Of a stretch of 48,145 bases of DNA, positions 15,477-26,272 are shown piece by piece. The notes beneath the pieces were generated by a model. It had not been told where the DNA came from. It saw only the letters and a program-made list of their open reading frames with translations, and searched no databases. Numbering within the stretch: the stretch's first letter is position 1; each line of letters opens with the position of its first letter. The translations under genes and the position numbers were made by a program. This stretch comes from a virus, in IMG/VR virus record IMGVR_UViG_3300008113_004172, positions 1-48,145 of that record. One strand, 5' to 3'.

Positions 15477-17626
15477 TGTCAATAGATAAGCTAATATCCT
15501 TTCACATAGAAAGACAGTTTCCGGCGATATATCGTGAGGAGGGAGCTGAGCTAATTCAATTTGTAAAAGAATATTATAAATTTTTAGAAACAGAAGATAA
15601 CCAGTCCATCTACAACAGTAGAAGAATATTTGAGTATCGTGATATTGATACAACTTTAGATCGGTTCGTCATATTTTTTAAAAATAAGTATCTTTCCGAT
15701 CTTCCGTTTAATGATAATACTGTTCGCATAGTAATTAAGAACATTCTTGGCTTATATCGTAGAAAAGGATCGAAGAACGGATTAGAATTATTCTTTCGAC
15801 TCTTTTACAATGAAGCTATTAAAGTATATAACCCATCAAGAGATGTCTTTAAGCCGTCGGATTCCATATGGAGAAGCGGAAGATATCTACAGATGGTACC
15901 AAACGACGGGTTATTCTCTTCTCCGCGAGCACCAGGAAAGACTTACACTTATATAGATATAATTGGAAAAAAGATTACTGGCGGTGCTTCAAAAACAAAA
16001 GCAACCGTAGATAAGATTAACTTCATACTTATCAATAATACGTTCATACCGATCATTTTTATAAATGATAGCACCGCGGACTTTTTGAATCTGGAAAACA
16101 TATTTTGTGAATTAGATGGCGTGCCAATTAGTTTTGGAATTATTAACGGGTCATTAACAGCCGTAGACGTTGATACTAACTTCAGAGGAACGTTAAATAA
16201 CCAAGTAGGTGATTTAGTTACATTTAGAACAGTCCCAGATGGAATTGGCGCGTACGGAACCGTCACGGAAGTATCTGAAAATTTCACTGGTATTATAGAG
16301 TACAACATTCTTGATGGTGGATGGGGTTATTCTATTGATTCAACAAAACTACTCGTTTCAAACCAAATACTCTTCTTAGATAATATCGGCGGAAAATTCA
16401 ATATACTTGAAGCACTGGAAGATACTGCCGGAAACAGAGGTATAGTCATAGGACAAGACAATATATCTGTTGGTGTAAAAATGGATGCTGGTGACGAATT
16501 TTCAAACAACGCCACTATCTCCACGGTGGATAGAGTTGTAAACGTTAATATATCAGCCCTTTCTCCAGGTACTGAGATTAGAATTGTTGGTAAGAATGAT
16601 ACTTCTCCTGGACAGCTTTACCCGGACACAGCAAACACTGCTGACGTAATTTTGGCAGAAATAACAAATGAAGAAACCGTTTCTTTAATCTTTGATATCA
16701 TAGGTGATTATGTAGGAGTTTCTCTTAATGCTGCAAACTATAATTCTCCGCCGGCCGCGCAGCCGATGTCGGGTGGGACGAATCCTGTAACTATAAACAC
16801 CGTGCTATCATCCGCGTTTGACTTATTACCAGTTGAATTAGGAACTATTGTTAGATTTGATAACGTAAATCCTGGTGACAGTTATGTGAACGATGTGTTT
16901 GCAATTGCGTATGATACTCGAGTCACGCTATTTACAAAGAAGAAACAGTTAGTAACTCTAGAAAACATACCAGCTACTTTAAATGTTGGAAGTGAGATAG
17001 CCCAAGGTTTAATAAGAGGAAAGGTTATTGCTATACAAGATAGCACATTAACCGTAAGACCTTATTCATATACTGGGTTTAACGCGTCTACTTACATAAC
17101 CTTTGGCGGGGCAAATTGGAACGTTGTTTCTGTTTCTCAAGATTTTTCTTCAAGCGAAATATCTGGGTTTAACGCAAATATCGATGCGGTAACATCGTTT
17201 GGTGTTGGTAGAATACGAAAAGTGTCTGTTATAGATTCTGGTTATGGTTATGGAGACAATAGAACCGCAGAAATAATTGATAAAAACGGGAATGTTGCTA
17301 CCGTGGGAACAACTTCTGTTAGTGGGCAAGGTTCTTCTGGCGGGTTCTGGTCTTCTGTCAATTCGCACCTAAACGGTTATACAAAGACAATAATAGGCGA
17401 CGGTGTTGATAAATATTACGACTCAGGAAAGAGAGTCCATGACAATAGATACTATCAAGAATATTCTTATGAAATTCAATCCAAGATTGATATAAGAGAA
17501 TACGAAGAGCCTCTAAAACAAGTAACTCACGTCGCGGGAACAAAAGTATTTGGGCGATTTAATCTTGAAGAGATGGTAGAGTCAAACGTTAATATTAGTA
17601 ATGCGACTATAGCCCAGCCAGAATAA
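15476..17626 (+). CDS. 7: baseplate wedge protein, gp7-like
   Basis: 716 residues. Residues ~1-125 match the region of T4 gp7 near residues 740-840: T4 has AYIQYLSDGYG...RFFESRSYDFYSTKGIEASYKFLFKVLYNEEV; here EYYKFLE...FFKNKYL...YRRKGSKNGLELFFRLFYNEAI. The rest is beta-rich and not clearly like T4. The N-terminal two-thirds of T4 gp7 (1032 residues) is absent, as in marine relatives. The position between gp6 and gp8 supports a wedge core role. Several Gly/Tyr turns (SGYGYGDN, GDGVDKYYDS) resemble fibre-attachment loops. Confidence 0.7.
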   Translation: MSIDKLISFHIERQFPAIYREEGAELIQFVKEYYKFLETEDNQSIYNSRRIFEYRDIDTTLDRFVIFFKNKYLSDLPFNDNTVRIVIKNILGLYRRKGSKNGLELFFRLFYNEAIKVYNPSRDVFKPSDSIWRSGRYLQMVPNDGLFSSPRAPGKTYTYIDIIGKKITGGASKTKATVDKINFILINNTFIPIIFINDSTADFLNLENIFCELDGVPISFGIINGSLTAVDVDTNFRGTLNNQVGDLVTFRTVPDGIGAYGTVTEVSENFTGIIEYNILDGGWGYSIDSTKLLVSNQILFLDNIGGKFNILEALEDTAGNRGIVIGQDNISVGVKMDAGDEFSNNATISTVDRVVNVNISALSPGTEIRIVGKNDTSPGQLYPDTANTADVILAEITNEETVSLIFDIIGDYVGVSLNAANYNSPPAAQPMSGGTNPVTINTVLSSAFDLLPVELGTIVRFDNVNPGDSYVNDVFAIAYDTRVTLFTKKKQLVTLENIPATLNVGSEIAQGLIRGKVIAIQDSTLTVRPYSYTGFNASTYITFGGANWNVVSVSQDFSSSEISGFNANIDAVTSFGVGRIRKVSVIDSGYGYGDNRTAEIIDKNGNVATVGTTSVSGQGSSGGFWSSVNSHLNGYTKTIIGDGVDKYYDSGKRVHDNRYYQEYSYEIQSKIDIREYEEPLKQVTHVAGTKVFGRFNLEEMVESNVNISNATIAQPE

Positions 17627-17677
17627 ATAGAATAAATAAAAGCAAAATGCAGGGCGCAAGCCAAGTAGAGGTTATAT

Positions 17678-19348
17678 ATGACACGAACAGTTGCAACGAG
17701 CAATTATAGATCTGGCTTGACTCGTCTATTTGTCGAGGATATAGGATTTAACAGTTACTATCTTTTTGCGTCAAAGACCTCAAACACGTCTGTCATTAAT
17801 TCAAATACAAGTAAGCTAAACTTTTTAGAAAATACTCTTTTTGGAAAGAGAATTAATTCTGAAGAAGTTTTTTATATGATAAGAAACTATCCATGGCTTT
17901 CTGATACTACATACGACCAATATGACGACTCAATTGATATTAGTAAAAAGATGTACTATGCTGTAGTATACCCGGAAAACAATCAAACTGGCGACTATCG
18001 TATATACAAGTGCCTGTTTAATAACTACGGAGCAAGATCTATAAATCCGCCAAACTACAGTCTTTCTACGGCAGATCAGATCTATATTATGCCAGACGGA
18101 TATGTATGGAAATTTATGTACAGCTTAAGTGAAATAGAATTTGAAAAATATAATAACTTAGGATACATTCCTATTATAAATGAAGCGAATTCTAATACAG
18201 TCGTGTCTGATACCAGTTCTGTAGATCAAATATTTGTTACAAACGCCAATACGAACAAAGGATACGAAAAAGTCCAAGGGAGTATATTCGAGATTAACTC
18301 AGTCACCGGCGAAATAGTTATTAGCGAAACCGTTGTTAATAGCTTAAGTGCAGTTGGAAACTATTATGCTGGATATACATTTTATGTAACAAATAATATC
18401 CCGAATTCAAGAGCGTACAGAGTATCTTCTTATGCATACAATCCTACAACCAAAAGAGCAACGATAAAATTAGATGAAGGTGTTCCAAACGATGGTGTGT
18501 TGGTAACAACCTCTTCATATAGTCTACTCCCACGAATTGATATAAGAGGCGATGGTTCTGGCGCAGTTGCGATTGCAAATGTTTCAAATCTTGGCGCAAT
18601 AGAAACAGTCAGGGTTTTAAATAAAGGTTCTGGTTACACAAATGCAACCGCTACTGTGCCGGATCCGTTTGCATTTGATCCGGTTGCTTTTGGTTCGTTG
18701 AACGAAAGAGCAATCTTAAGACAAGTGCTGTCGCCACCTGGTGGGCATGCTTCAAACTTGGTTGACGAGCTTTCTTGCCGTCATGCTTTAGTTTATGTAG
18801 ATATAACGGATTTTGATAATACTATCATTTCTTCAACTAACAAATTTGCAAGTATTGGGATAGTAAAAAATCCAGAATTTAAGACCATACAACCTAGTAT
18901 ATTTGATAACAGAATCGAACTAGCTCTAGATTCTCATTTGTTATCTGCAGACGAAATAGTTACCCAGATTGAAACGGCAGATACTACGAGCGAGTTTTAT
19001 AACGAAGTTCGTTTTCGCGGAAAAGTTCATAATGTTTCGAATAACTTTATTTACTTGTGTGAATACATGGGTTCATTTCCTAATGACATTGGTACTTATG
19101 CAAACACTGACTTTAGTGATATATCTCTAAAAGTTAATCTTCCTCTGCTATCTCCACAGAACGAAGTTCTAGTGATAAATATCGATAACAATCCAGCGTA
19201 TCCTATTGATTACGGTGTGAATTACCCTGGTTTTAGATTATCTCCATATGTACAAAGATCCGGAGAAGTTTACTATATGAGCAGCTTCGAACCAATTACT
19301 AGAACAGAAGAGTCAAGTGAACGATTCAAAATACTTCTTGAGTTTTAA
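17678..19348 (+). CDS. 8: baseplate wedge protein gp8
   Basis: 556 residues. VATSNYRSGLTRLFVEDI at the start, YRIYKCLFNN then MPDGYVWKFMYSLSEIEFEK (~105-160), matching T4 gp8 YRCLDV and GDGYVWEYLFEI, and an end RSGEVYYMSSFEPITRTEES that mirrors T4 HSGEMIYMENRPPI. gp8 dimers form the outer wedge. T4 gp8 has 334 residues; the extra ~200 are an inserted beta-rich middle. AGAGG lies before the start. Confidence 0.8.
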   Translation: MTRTVATSNYRSGLTRLFVEDIGFNSYYLFASKTSNTSVINSNTSKLNFLENTLFGKRINSEEVFYMIRNYPWLSDTTYDQYDDSIDISKKMYYAVVYPENNQTGDYRIYKCLFNNYGARSINPPNYSLSTADQIYIMPDGYVWKFMYSLSEIEFEKYNNLGYIPIINEANSNTVVSDTSSVDQIFVTNANTNKGYEKVQGSIFEINSVTGEIVISETVVNSLSAVGNYYAGYTFYVTNNIPNSRAYRVSSYAYNPTTKRATIKLDEGVPNDGVLVTTSSYSLLPRIDIRGDGSGAVAIANVSNLGAIETVRVLNKGSGYTNATATVPDPFAFDPVAFGSLNERAILRQVLSPPGGHASNLVDELSCRHALVYVDITDFDNTIISSTNKFASIGIVKNPEFKTIQPSIFDNRIELALDSHLLSADEIVTQIETADTTSEFYNEVRFRGKVHNVSNNFIYLCEYMGSFPNDIGTYANTDFSDISLKVNLPLLSPQNEVLVINIDNNPAYPIDYGVNYPGFRLSPYVQRSGEVYYMSSFEPITRTEESSERFKILLEF

Positions 19349-19358
19349 GGAAACATAA

Positions 19359-22300
19359 ATGCCGATTAATAAAGACCTTAACGTTGCACCATACTTCGAT
19401 GATTTTGATCTTACGAAGCAGTTTCATAGAATTCTGTTCAAGCCTGCATTTGCTGTGCAAGCAAGAGAACTAACTCAACTACAAACGATTTTTCAGAATC
19501 AGATAGAACAGTTCGGTGATAATATCTTTAAAGAAGGATCTATCATCAAAGGTTGTAACTTTACTGAGCTGAAAGACCTAAACTACGTCAAGGTGACCGA
19601 TAAAGTTGGTTTTGATCCAACTAATTATGTTGGCTTTAATGACACCGTAGAAATTGGAGCGACCGAATACGATCGAGACAATTCATTCGAACTCAGAGGT
19701 GCGGTATCTGGAGTCACGGCAAGAGTCATAGCCGGTTCTCGTGGCTTTGAAACGAGAAACCCAGATTTGAACACGTTCTATATAAACTATACATCAACAT
19801 CATCCGGAAATAAAGTATTCCAGCCCGGCGAACTTATTAGAATTTTTAAGATAAGCATTGTCGAGATTGGAACTAGTATTAACAGAACTGAAGAAGAAGT
19901 AGCGACAATAAACGTCACAACGTTTTCCGGCGCAGTTGGTAACTCATTTGGTTTAAGATCAGCCCCAGGCATTCTTTTCCAGAAAGGTCACTTTCTATAC
20001 GCAGAAGAGCAACTCGTCGTAATATCAAAGTACACTGGTATCCCAGACAATGTTTCCGTTGGATATACTATTGAAGAACGCATAGTGAACTCGTTCCAAG
20101 ACTCTTCTCTTTTTGATAACGCAAATGGATCGACGAACCAAAACGCGCCTGGAGCAGACAGGCTTAAACTTATACCAGTTCTTACAGTTCTTCCTACAAA
20201 CGTAGCCGACTCCGACACTGCATTTTTTACTCTTACTCGCTATACGAACGGTAGTCCTATTCTTCTTAGAGACGTATCTCAGTATAACGCGCTAGGTGAA
20301 GAAATGGCACGTCGCACATATGAAGAATCTGGCGACTACATAGTAAGAGACTTTAATACGAAAGTTATAAGAAGAGACGGAGCGCTAAAGGCTAGTGTTA
20401 GCAGCGGCCTAGCATATATAAAGGGTTATCGTGTTGAAAGCTTAGGAGAAGTAATTCTTAACATAGATGATATTTCAAATACTGCTATTGACCAAAGAAC
20501 AAACCAAGCGGTATCATTTGATTATGGTGGTTACTTAAATCTTCTTAGTACTGCATCTTCTGGAGAAGTAACTCTAGGAGACTTCTCAACAGTATCTTTA
20601 AGAAACACGTCAAACGCTGCAGCTGGAACTGCTAGAGTTCGCAACGTAACTAATGACAAGGTGTTCCTGTTTGATATTCGTCTAACTGGTGGAAATAAAA
20701 TCACTGACATTGAAAGAATACAGGGAACGAGTGGGCAATTACGAGTTTCGAATAATTCTGTAATTCAGCAAGCAAGTCAAACATCTATGATATTTGACAC
20801 CGGCATGACAAGCTTGAAATCTACAAGCAATATATCGCTGCCTGTAAGAACATCTAGATCATTAACTGGGCAATCAGGAACTTCTATAATTTTATCTCCT
20901 GGTATTGGAGAAGATTTCAATTTAGACAATGATGATATACTATATGTAGACGATAATAATCTTAAGATAAATGTGCTTAGCACAATTATTTCCGGCGGTA
21001 ATCTCGTGTTAACACTTGCTAGCAGCACAACGGCGGCCGCTACAGTTTATTTTAATAAGAGAATCGTGAGTGCTACTCCTTTCACAAAAGTTTCTACGGA
21101 TCTTTTTGTAAAATGTACTTTCGCAAACACCGATATAAATGATTCTTCAAAGTTTAATCTTGGGTTCCCAGATGTTTACGAGATATCGTCGATTGTAGAT
21201 TCGTTAAATAATAACGTGACTGACAGCTTTAGATTAAGAACAAACCAAAAAGATAACTATTACGATCACTCTTACATAGAATTTATACCAGGAAGACCCG
21301 CTCCTTCTTCTGGCCTAATGACTGTTAGCATGAAAGCATTTAAATTAAATGATACTGGAGGACAATACTTCTTCACCGTAAATAGCTACGTTGGATCAGG
21401 AGTTCCTAATAATAAGGTTCAGATATTTAAAACGAGTGGCGGCAAAACTTTCAATCCGCGTGATTGTATAGATTTTAGACCATATGTTGATCCAAAGAGT
21501 GGCGCAAACTACACAAATGCGGCGTTAATAGGAACGGCACCAACCGTTAGTAGCTCTACAACCGGTGTAAATCTTGCACCAGTATTTACTCTGCCAGGCG
21601 GTCGTGAAATACTTACTCCAGCATTTAGGCAGTTTGCTGAAATTGATTACGAATACTATCTAAATAGAATCGACGCAGTGACTGTAGATTCTTACGGTAA
21701 GATAGAAGTAGTAAAGGGAACCGAAGCCGAAATTGCGGTAGTGCCAAATATAACCGGCGATCATATAAAGATATCGGAAATATACATTCCAGGTATACCT
21801 GCTTTAACGCCAGACGAGGCGGCAGCTCAAAATCAACTCAAGTATTCAGTTAAGTTGACCCCTAAGGGAACTCACAGATATAAGATGAAAGATATTGAGA
21901 ATATCGAAAAGAAACTTGATAATCTAGGATATTATGTTCTTTTATCAGCTCTTGAGGCCGATACTCAAAACTTAAATATAACAGACGAGAACGGGCTGTC
22001 CAGATTTAAAAATGGTATCGTAGTAGATCCATTTAATGACCTTAGTATCGCAAATCTTGAGAACACCGAGTTTAATGCTGCTTTAGACTTTACAGAAAAG
22101 TCTCTTATGCCAGCCGTTAAGACATATCCGTTGAACCTTAGGTACAATTCATCTTCGTCTGCTTCTTTATTCCCGTCAACATCAGACGCAAAAGTAGCAA
22201 CACTTCAGAGAAATACAGACGTTGCAGTTCTTTCGCAACCGTACGCAACGGAATTTAGAAACTGCGTCAGTAATTTTTATAGTTATCTTGGTCAAGGCAT

Positions 22301-24797
22301 ACTCAAACCGGAATACGATTCTGCATATGATACAGTTACAAATCCAGTCAATATAGATATTGATCTAGTAACTCCGTTCCAACAGTTCACAGACGCACTT
22401 CAAGAATTTATACCTCTTACGTCAACAAACAGCACTATCATTGGCAGCACCCTGATAGATCCAGGAAGACGAAGTGTTATAGGTAGAAGAGGAACTGGGG
22501 CTACTTGGGAAGATAGGTGGGAAGACACGACTAGAACCGTCAGTCCTACTGGTGTGCAGGTAATCGAACAGTCAGTTGGTGATTTTGTTACAAACTTTAG
22601 CTTTAATCCTTACATGCGTTCCAGAGCAGTTAGAGTGTATATGGCCGGGCTTCGTCCAAATACCATTCATTACTTCTTCTTTGATAAAGTTGATGTAAAT
22701 CAATATATCATTCCTGGGAATAGGGTCGATAATGTAGATACAATACGTAGATTCGGTTCTGCTGGAGATACAGTAACTTCTGATGAAAACGGTGTGGTTC
22801 GCGCAATATTCTTACTGCCACCAAAGACATTCTTTGTAGGGGATAGAAAGTTAGAAGTAGTTGATGTAGATCAATACGAGTCAATCGAAAGTAGCTCTAC
22901 ATCATATGGTGAAGTAACATACAGAGCATATAACTTCTCTGTTGAAAAATCTTCGCTTACAGTCTCAACTAGAACTCCTCAATCATTTATAAGTGAAACT
23001 ACCACTGATAGAACATCTATAAGAAGAGCTCTACCTCCACCTCCTATTCCTGATCCACCATCGCCAACACCTCCAACTAGACCACCTGCGGTGAGAGGCC
23101 GAGGAAAAGATCCTATTGCACAGACATTCTTCGTAAAAAGCGGCATGGGTCTTGGATCAAACTCGATATTTGTTTCAAAACTAGATCTTTTCTTTAAGAG
23201 AAAGAGCGTCATAAACGGCGTGAATGTTGAAATACGAGAAGTCATAAACGGTTACCCATCATATACTGTGCTTCCGTTCTCAAGGGTGCATTTAACACCG
23301 TCGCAAGTTCTAACTTCAGACGATGCGTCTGTTGTTACTACCGTAACATTCGAGACTCCTGTAAGACTTGACGTTGAAAAGGAATACGCGTTTGTAGTGT
23401 TACCAGATGCTTCAGATCCAGACTATCTTATATTCACATCTAAAGTTGGCGGTGTTAACCTAACACCTGGCTCAAACCAAGGACTACCGGTTGTTCAAGA
23501 CTGGGGTGACGGGGTTCTGTTTACCTCTACAAACGGAACTGCTTGGTATTCATATCAAGATGAAGATATTAAGTTTGCCCTATATCGTCATAACTTTAAT
23601 GCTAGTACAGGATCGGTCACTCTTGTTAATGACGATCACGAGTTCATTAGCTTAAGTTCTACATCGGGTGTCTTTAATACTGGCGAACAAGTATACACCA
23701 TAGAGTCAAGAGACGGTTCTACTTCAAACACGGTAGGTGTAACTAGCGGAAATAACTTTATCACTGGTACAAATCTATCAGCCACGTACTCAAGTGGGGA
23801 TTATATACTCTTAAACGACGGCGTTTCAAATAAACAGATCTTCAGAGTTAACAGTTCAAACTCTACAGTTATCGTTGCCGATAGTCCGGCATCATTCACA
23901 GATAGCCTTGACGCGGTTCCAATTACTCTTGGAACTCTAGTTCATTACAATTCCAAGTATCCGGACTTCATAATTCTTGAGGGATCCACCGCAACATCTA
24001 CAAGAAAGTTTACGTCAAGTGATACGATCTATGGATTTGATAGTGAAGCTGAAGCTACTGTGTTAAGTATAGATGACGTTAACTTTAGTTACTTGCAACC
24101 TTCTATTACAAGAACAAACAATAGTGTGACTAGAACAACTCTCAGTGGAACTTTCGTAGACCCAGCGGTTACTACAAATACATATACTAAAGATACGCCA
24201 TTCAATGATAAGACTGTATTTACTGAAAAAGGAATGGTCGTATTTAGTAAATCAAATGATATAACAAGAGCAAAGGGTCTTTATTTCACCGTAAACATGT
24301 CTAATGGTGAAAATGTAACTTCTACACCGTTTATAGACGTAGAGATGGCATCTGTCCTCGCATATCAATACAAGATTACAAATGATCCTGCGACAACTTC
24401 AAAATATATATCCAAAACGGTAGAATTAGTTGAAAGTCTTGACGCGGAAGATATGCAGATATATGTTACCGCCTATCGTCCAAACGGAACCGATGTTCGA
24501 GTGTATATAAAACCACAGGCAGCAGAAGATCCTAGCGTATTTGAAACTAACAGTTGGATAGAACTAGAATTGACTCAAGGAGTGAATCAGTTCTCATCCG
24601 TTAGTAATATAAGAGACTTTAGGGAGTTTGTGTTTACGGTTCCTAATACTGCAAAAACAAGCGGAGTGCTAACATATACAAACAGCATCTCAACGTTTGA
24701 AGGTTACCGCCGTTTTGCGATAAAAATAGAACTTCTTTCTGAAGATATTTTTAAAGCGCCTAGGTTGTTGGATTACAGAGGAATAGCACTAACATGA
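19359..24797 (+). CDS. very large baseplate/fibre-base protein (DUF4815-like)
   Basis: 1812 residues. The first ~100 (NVAPYFDDFDLTKQFHRILF, KPAFAVQARELTQLQTIFQN, IEQFGDNIFKEGSIIKG) are the start of the DUF4815-type proteins found in T4-like marine phages, where they are among the main virion proteins. A long beta-rich body follows; a proline stretch (about 1222-1245, PPPPIPDPPSPTPPTRPP) is a hinge before a C-terminal part starting with DPIAQTFFV, then SVSKLDLFFKRK-type and VNVEIREVINGYP phrases. Its position after gp8 corresponds to T4 gp9-gp10-gp11/12, so it probably bridges wedges to fibres. A gp10-like role is inference. Confidence 0.65.
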   Translation: MPINKDLNVAPYFDDFDLTKQFHRILFKPAFAVQARELTQLQTIFQNQIEQFGDNIFKEGSIIKGCNFTELKDLNYVKVTDKVGFDPTNYVGFNDTVEIGATEYDRDNSFELRGAVSGVTARVIAGSRGFETRNPDLNTFYINYTSTSSGNKVFQPGELIRIFKISIVEIGTSINRTEEEVATINVTTFSGAVGNSFGLRSAPGILFQKGHFLYAEEQLVVISKYTGIPDNVSVGYTIEERIVNSFQDSSLFDNANGSTNQNAPGADRLKLIPVLTVLPTNVADSDTAFFTLTRYTNGSPILLRDVSQYNALGEEMARRTYEESGDYIVRDFNTKVIRRDGALKASVSSGLAYIKGYRVESLGEVILNIDDISNTAIDQRTNQAVSFDYGGYLNLLSTASSGEVTLGDFSTVSLRNTSNAAAGTARVRNVTNDKVFLFDIRLTGGNKITDIERIQGTSGQLRVSNNSVIQQASQTSMIFDTGMTSLKSTSNISLPVRTSRSLTGQSGTSIILSPGIGEDFNLDNDDILYVDDNNLKINVLSTIISGGNLVLTLASSTTAAATVYFNKRIVSATPFTKVSTDLFVKCTFANTDINDSSKFNLGFPDVYEISSIVDSLNNNVTDSFRLRTNQKDNYYDHSYIEFIPGRPAPSSGLMTVSMKAFKLNDTGGQYFFTVNSYVGSGVPNNKVQIFKTSGGKTFNPRDCIDFRPYVDPKSGANYTNAALIGTAPTVSSSTTGVNLAPVFTLPGGREILTPAFRQFAEIDYEYYLNRIDAVTVDSYGKIEVVKGTEAEIAVVPNITGDHIKISEIYIPGIPALTPDEAAAQNQLKYSVKLTPKGTHRYKMKDIENIEKKLDNLGYYVLLSALEADTQNLNITDENGLSRFKNGIVVDPFNDLSIANLENTEFNAALDFTEKSLMPAVKTYPLNLRYNSSSSASLFPSTSDAKVATLQRNTDVAVLSQPYATEFRNCVSNFYSYLGQGILKPEYDSAYDTVTNPVNIDIDLVTPFQQFTDALQEFIPLTSTNSTIIGSTLIDPGRRSVIGRRGTGATWEDRWEDTTRTVSPTGVQVIEQSVGDFVTNFSFNPYMRSRAVRVYMAGLRPNTIHYFFFDKVDVNQYIIPGNRVDNVDTIRRFGSAGDTVTSDENGVVRAIFLLPPKTFFVGDRKLEVVDVDQYESIESSSTSYGEVTYRAYNFSVEKSSLTVSTRTPQSFISETTTDRTSIRRALPPPPIPDPPSPTPPTRPPAVRGRGKDPIAQTFFVKSGMGLGSNSIFVSKLDLFFKRKSVINGVNVEIREVINGYPSYTVLPFSRVHLTPSQVLTSDDASVVTTVTFETPVRLDVEKEYAFVVLPDASDPDYLIFTSKVGGVNLTPGSNQGLPVVQDWGDGVLFTSTNGTAWYSYQDEDIKFALYRHNFNASTGSVTLVNDDHEFISLSSTSGVFNTGEQVYTIESRDGSTSNTVGVTSGNNFITGTNLSATYSSGDYILLNDGVSNKQIFRVNSSNSTVIVADSPASFTDSLDAVPITLGTLVHYNSKYPDFIILEGSTATSTRKFTSSDTIYGFDSEAEATVLSIDDVNFSYLQPSITRTNNSVTRTTLSGTFVDPAVTTNTYTKDTPFNDKTVFTEKGMVVFSKSNDITRAKGLYFTVNMSNGENVTSTPFIDVEMASVLAYQYKITNDPATTSKYISKTVELVESLDAEDMQIYVTAYRPNGTDVRVYIKPQAAEDPSVFETNSWIELELTQGVNQFSSVSNIRDFREFVFTVPNTAKTSGVLTYTNSISTFEGYRRFAIKIELLSEDIFKAPRLLDYRGIALT

Positions 24798-24970
24798 TTA
24801 GAGACAATTCATCAAAAGCGTTAGTCAATAACGACGTGTCAGCTCTTAATAAATACAAGATAGAAAGAGATAAGCTAAGACAGTACGATCGTCTTTGCCA
24901 GGATGTAGTAGCAATAAAAAAGACTCTCTCTCTTCTCTGTGAGAGACTAGACATAAAAGATGGTATTTAA
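24794..24970 (+). CDS. 58-residue helical protein
   Basis: A short frame opening on an ATGA overlap with the previous stop and closing three bases before the next gene. Sequence starts MIRDNSSKALVNNDVSALNK and continues as a charged coiled-coil-like helix with two cysteines (YDRLCQ, SLLCERLD). No known family; start-stop coupling and exact fit between two structural genes make it a credible gene. It may be a small fibre-attachment or assembly factor. Confidence 0.65.
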   Translation: MIRDNSSKALVNNDVSALNKYKIERDKLRQYDRLCQDVVAIKKTLSLLCERLDIKDGI

Positions 24971-24973
24971 GAA

Positions 24974-26257
24974 ATGGCAAAACCAGGTTTAACACAGGTC
25001 ACTACCGCGCAAACTTTCCAAGCGTGGTTAGATAAGACGAATGATATTGTGGATATTTTTAAGACCGATGCGGTAACAGCTTCTGCTCTAGGTGACACTA
25101 CTACAGGTAACGCAACTCTTGTAGGTTCATTCACCGCCAATACGGTAATAGCGTTTAATACATTAAGAACTGATGCTATTTCCCCAAAGGCTGGGTCAAC
25201 TTCAATATCTGCTTCGGCTCCGATAAACATAACAGATTCGACTCAAGTTCTTCAAACTCTTACGAGTACAGCCGGACCTAGAGTAAACTTTTCTTCATCT
25301 TCTAATATATGGCAAACAGGATTTGAAGACACCGCAACCAACAACTTTATCATTGATATTGGCGGCGGGGCTGCAAAGTTAAGACTAACAACGGCAGGTG
25401 ATCTCAGTGTTGCCGGTAGTATAACTTCTGGAAACGGCGGCTTTGTTGGAAATCTTACTGGTAATGCTGACACTGTAACAAATGGCGTGTACACGGTTGG
25501 AAATCAGACAATAGCCGGTGTGAAAACATTTAGTAGCAACATTGTAGGAAATCTTACTGGTAACGCATCCACTGCAACTACCGCTGGGGCATGGACAACC
25601 GCGAGAACTCTTACGCTTGGTGGCGATTTAACTGGTAACGTTAGTATCAAAGGTGATCAGAACGTTACATTGACCGCAACGATAAGTGGAGGCGCCGCTA
25701 GCACCGCCGATTCGTGGACAACCGCAAGAACTCTTACACTTGGTGGCGATTTATCTGGTAGTGTTAGTATCAAAGGTGATCAGAACGTTACATTAACCGC
25801 AACCGTAGCACCGAACAGTGTTGCTCTTGGAACGGATACAACTGGTAACTACGTTGCAGGATTAACACAGGGTAACGGTATTTCTATAGGAGGTACTGCC
25901 GGTGAAGGTTGGTCGCCGACTGTTAGCATGTCTGGGTCATACACCGGAACATTTACTGCTTCTGGTGACATTACGGCCTTTTCTGATATAAGAACAAAGA
26001 AAAACGTTTTAACTATAGAAAACGCTCTTGAAAAAACTCTAGCTTTAAGAGGAGTCACGTTTTCTAGAATAGATGACGAAGAAGAAACGCGAAAAATTGG
26101 TTTAATCGCGCAAGAAGTTGAATTGGTGTTACCAGAAGCAGTTGTTACAAATGAAGACGGGTTTAAAACTCTTGCTTACGGTAATATAGTCGGTCTTCTT
26201 ATTGAGGCAGTCAAAGAACTCCAAGCAGAGATAAAGGCAATTAAAAACGTTAGTTAA
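24974..26257 (+). CDS. fibre with C-terminal S74 self-cleaving chaperone
   Basis: 427 residues. N-terminal helical part (TTAQTFQAWLDKTNDIVDIF), then beta-rich repeats including two copies of TLTLGGDLTGNVSIKGDQNV-like units (~207-275), and a C-terminal Peptidase_S74 domain (336-427): SDIRTKKN with the candidate nucleophile Ser337, LRGVTFSR, IGLIAQEVELVLPEAVV and LLIEAVKELQAEI. S74 domains fold trimeric fibres and then cut themselves off before the Ser. It is the first of the fibre genes and starts three bases after the small coiled-coil protein. Confidence 0.8.
   Translation: MAKPGLTQVTTAQTFQAWLDKTNDIVDIFKTDAVTASALGDTTTGNATLVGSFTANTVIAFNTLRTDAISPKAGSTSISASAPINITDSTQVLQTLTSTAGPRVNFSSSSNIWQTGFEDTATNNFIIDIGGGAAKLRLTTAGDLSVAGSITSGNGGFVGNLTGNADTVTNGVYTVGNQTIAGVKTFSSNIVGNLTGNASTATTAGAWTTARTLTLGGDLTGNVSIKGDQNVTLTATISGGAASTADSWTTARTLTLGGDLSGSVSIKGDQNVTLTATVAPNSVALGTDTTGNYVAGLTQGNGISIGGTAGEGWSPTVSMSGSYTGTFTASGDITAFSDIRTKKNVLTIENALEKTLALRGVTFSRIDDEEETRKIGLIAQEVELVLPEAVVTNEDGFKTLAYGNIVGLLIEAVKELQAEIKAIKNVS
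25592..25803 (+). repeat. internal direct repeat, 89-base units, 123-base period
   Basis: Units at 25592-25680 and 25715-25803 differ at only a few bases and encode the two WTTARTLTLGGDL...KGDQNVTLTAT modules of the fibre. The 41-codon period keeps the frame, so unit number can change without breaking the gene. Confidence 0.8.
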
Positions 26258-26272
26258 AACTGTTTGGCGATG

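Noticed and set aside
17622-17638. AATAAATA-like late promoter before gp8
   Set aside because: Two near matches but neither is the exact TATAAATA; too weak to list in AT-rich sequence.
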